DNA of 6,145 bases from Phycisphaerales bacterium (GTDB lineage Bacteria > Planctomycetota > Phycisphaerae > Tepidisphaerales > Tepidisphaeraceae), in contig PMAK01000098.1 in assembly GCA_003153655.1 (NCBI GenBank), positions 2,577 to 8,721 of the forward strand, written 5' to 3'. This document shows positions 4,556 through 6,145 of the stretch, piece by piece (the stretch's first letter is position 1; every line of letters begins with the position of its first letter). The position numbers and the translations under genes are program-made. The notes under the pieces are model-generated. The model was given only the letters and a program-made list of their open reading frames with translations, did no database searches and was not told where the DNA came from.

Positions 4556-6145
4556 TCAAGGTGACGGTTTGGATGAAGCCGCGTGCCGTGCTTCAATCGT
4601 CGCTCGCTTTGGAGTCAATGCATCCAGAAAATCCGACGGCAGCGGCGGGTTCATTTTGTTCACCGCGTCAAATAGATCCATCGCATCGCTGTAGGCATTC
4701 GGATCATTCGATTCCGCGAGGCTTCCTGCCGTCCCAACAATAGCGCGCGCAACCGTCTGAGACGTGACCTTCAAGTTTGGATCGTTTCCCCAATCCTTGA
4801 TAATCCCCGCCGCGAAATCCGCCGCGTCGTCCCATCGCTTGGCCGCCAGCAGCGACTGCTCCACGTTCCCGCACAGGCGATTAATGACATCTACTCCGCC
4901 GTTATTCGCCTTCCAATATTCCAATGCGGCCCGGTACTGCTCAGCGGCCTGGCCAGGTCGATTCAGCGCCGCCGCCATCAACAGATCGCCAATATCCTGT
5001 GCCTGAGAAGCCCGATCCTGCGCAGCCAACCGGCGTTTCGCATCATCCGGACCATTTTGTGCATCCTCGCCCAGCCGGTCGCGCAGCTTCTCACGGACAA
5101 ATACCTCTTTGCCCGGATCGTGCGACAGTCCATCCGCCATCGTCGCCAGACTCGATTCTGGAATCACCGGCGATTGCGCCCAGCTCTTCAAAACAGTCCA
5201 TGCCGCCGCCCGCACCTGATCGTTCCCATCCTGATTCATCCGGTCCATCAATTTGCTGATGAACTGAATCGCCATCGGCTGCGGAGACAGTCCCATCGCC
5301 TGCACCGCCGCCAGGCGCAGTTGGTATTCATCATCATCCAGATTCCTGGCAATCTCGAACGCATGCGTTGATGCACTCGGCAAGCTTCCAATTCCGATCA
5401 GCGCGTTCGCCCGCACGCCCAGCGGCTCGGTGGGGGCGACAAGCTGCCGAAAAGTGTCAAACAGCGAATCGTCGCGCATCGCCGCCAATGCCCCCGTGAC
5501 AGCTTCGCGCAGCTTCGGCTGGCCCGGCACATCCGTGTCATGCAGCGCCGACGTGAGCACTTCGATCGCTTTCGCCTTCGTCGCCGGGGGCGCGTTGATG
5601 ACATCCGCTCCCTGGCGAATGCCGTCCACCGCCGCGATTCGCACCGCATGCGACGCGCCGCTTCCCGCCAGGTTCAGCATCTGGTCGATCGCCCGCAAAT
5701 TCGAAAACGGCGCCAGCGAATTGATCAGCCGCACCCGCACCACATCATCCTGCTCCCGCGCGAGCTGGGCAGCCAGATCAGCCGCTGAATCAAAATCCGC
5801 CGACAGCGCCGCCGCCGCCGCCGCCCGCACCTCCGGCGACGGGTCCGTCAGCAGCATTCGCGTCTGCTGGATCGTGCCCGGCGGCGCCCCGTTTGCCGTG
5901 GCGCTCAGATAAACCAGTTCCGCCCCAAGCGACCGAATCTCCGGCGCCGGCGATTGAAGATACGAAAGCAAAATCGCCGCCCGTTCGCCCGCCATTGCTC
6001 GCCAGAAATTGTTCCGAAGCAATTCATCCGCCGCGTCCTGCAATTCCTTGTGCCGCGCCTCCCGATCCTCAAATGCGTCGCCCCGGCTGCTGATAATCAC
6101 CTTCCGGAAATCCGCCTCCGACAGCCCCTGATTTTTTACAAACCA
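4556..6145 (-). CDS. HEAT-repeat protein, C-terminal part (5' end outside window)
   Basis: The frame is open to the right edge and ends with TGA at 4556-4558, giving 529 residues in the window. A GTG at 6098-6100 could serve as a start. However, the 15 codons before it read as ordinary protein (WFVKNQGLSEADFRK), so the true start is almost certainly beyond 6145. Numbering from the edge, HEAT-type helix pairs recur from about 55 to 360. Characteristic second helices are PEVRAAAAAAL, HAVRIAAVDGI, LGVRANALIGI, YQLRLAAVQAM and DQVRAAAWTVL. Residues about 382-500 form a second, TPR-like helical region (RPGQAAEQYRAALEYW, RWDDAADFAAGIIKDW). The tail is Ser/Pro-rich. Such solenoids act as protein-binding scaffolds; no enzyme motif is seen. 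In HEAT proteins of planctomycetes, a W-x-x-W element often precedes a segment like the first residues here, which also suggests more repeats upstream. The gene converges on the rhomboid gene with 7 bases between stops. Its function and partner are unknown. Confidence 0.85.
   Translation of the reverse strand, partial: WFVKNQGLSEADFRKVIISSRGDAFEDREARHKELQDAADELLRNNFWRAMAGERAAILLSYLQSPAPEIRSLGAELVYLSATANGAPPGTIQQTRMLLTDPSPEVRAAAAAALSADFDSAADLAAQLAREQDDVVRVRLINSLAPFSNLRAIDQMLNLAGSGASHAVRIAAVDGIRQGADVINAPPATKAKAIEVLTSALHDTDVPGQPKLREAVTGALAAMRDDSLFDTFRQLVAPTEPLGVRANALIGIGSLPSASTHAFEIARNLDDDEYQLRLAAVQAMGLSPQPMAIQFISKLMDRMNQDGNDQVRAAAWTVLKSWAQSPVIPESSLATMADGLSHDPGKEVFVREKLRDRLGEDAQNGPDDAKRRLAAQDRASQAQDIGDLLMAAALNRPGQAAEQYRAALEYWKANNGGVDVINRLCGNVEQSLLAAKRWDDAADFAAGIIKDWGNDPNLKVTSQTVARAIVGTAGSLAESNDPNAYSDAMDLFDAVNKMNPPLPSDFLDALTPKRATIEARHAASSKPSP

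Noticed and set aside
5430..5912. Open frame of 160 codons on the plus strand opposite the HEAT-repeat gene
   Set aside because: The Ser/Ala/Arg-rich translation mirrors the regular alanine and arginine codons of the HEAT repeats. The minus-strand frame is clearly the real one.

Overview
The window looks like chromosomal DNA from a bacterium of the Planctomycetota, possibly Phycisphaerae-like. This is an inference. It rests on the style of the rhomboid N-terminus, the STAS protein with an LSSAALG switch motif, the long HEAT-repeat protein, and the scarcity of Shine-Dalgarno sequences before clear genes. There is no rRNA or marker gene to settle it. I see no tRNA, rRNA, CRISPR array, insertion sequence or phage gene.

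Layout. Bases 1-577 are visibly more AT-rich than the rest and hold no convincing gene. They do contain a cluster of regulatory-looking structure: two TATAAT boxes, three small dyads with a TAT core, three phased CCCAAA repeats and a long C tract. Bases 608-2218 (+) encode a membrane protein with a BatA-type N-terminus, a degenerate VWA-like region and a C-terminal membrane segment. Bases 2407-2769 and 2798-3289 (+) are a tight two-gene unit: a STAS-domain anti-sigma-factor antagonist and an RsbW/SpoIIAB-type HATPase, together a partner-switching module. Bases 3352-4548 (+) encode a six-TM rhomboid protease with an intact Ser/His dyad and a TPR-like C-terminal domain. Bases 4556-6145 (-) hold the C-terminal part of a HEAT-repeat protein whose 5' end lies beyond the right edge. 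It converges on the rhomboid gene with only 7 bases between the stops.

How the genes may work together. The STAS and HATPase proteins probably switch partners through phosphorylation to control a sigma factor or another target. Neither the target nor the PP2C phosphatase that usually resets such a switch is in the window. The rhomboid follows on the same strand after 62 bases but has its own plausible -10 box, so co-transcription is not certain. The BatA-like gene lacks its usual MoxR and DUF58 partners here. No plainly new system is evident. The more interesting points are the regulatory architecture upstream of the BatA-like gene, two genes whose -10 boxes sit almost on the start codon, and the isolated partner-switching pair beside a rhomboid protease.
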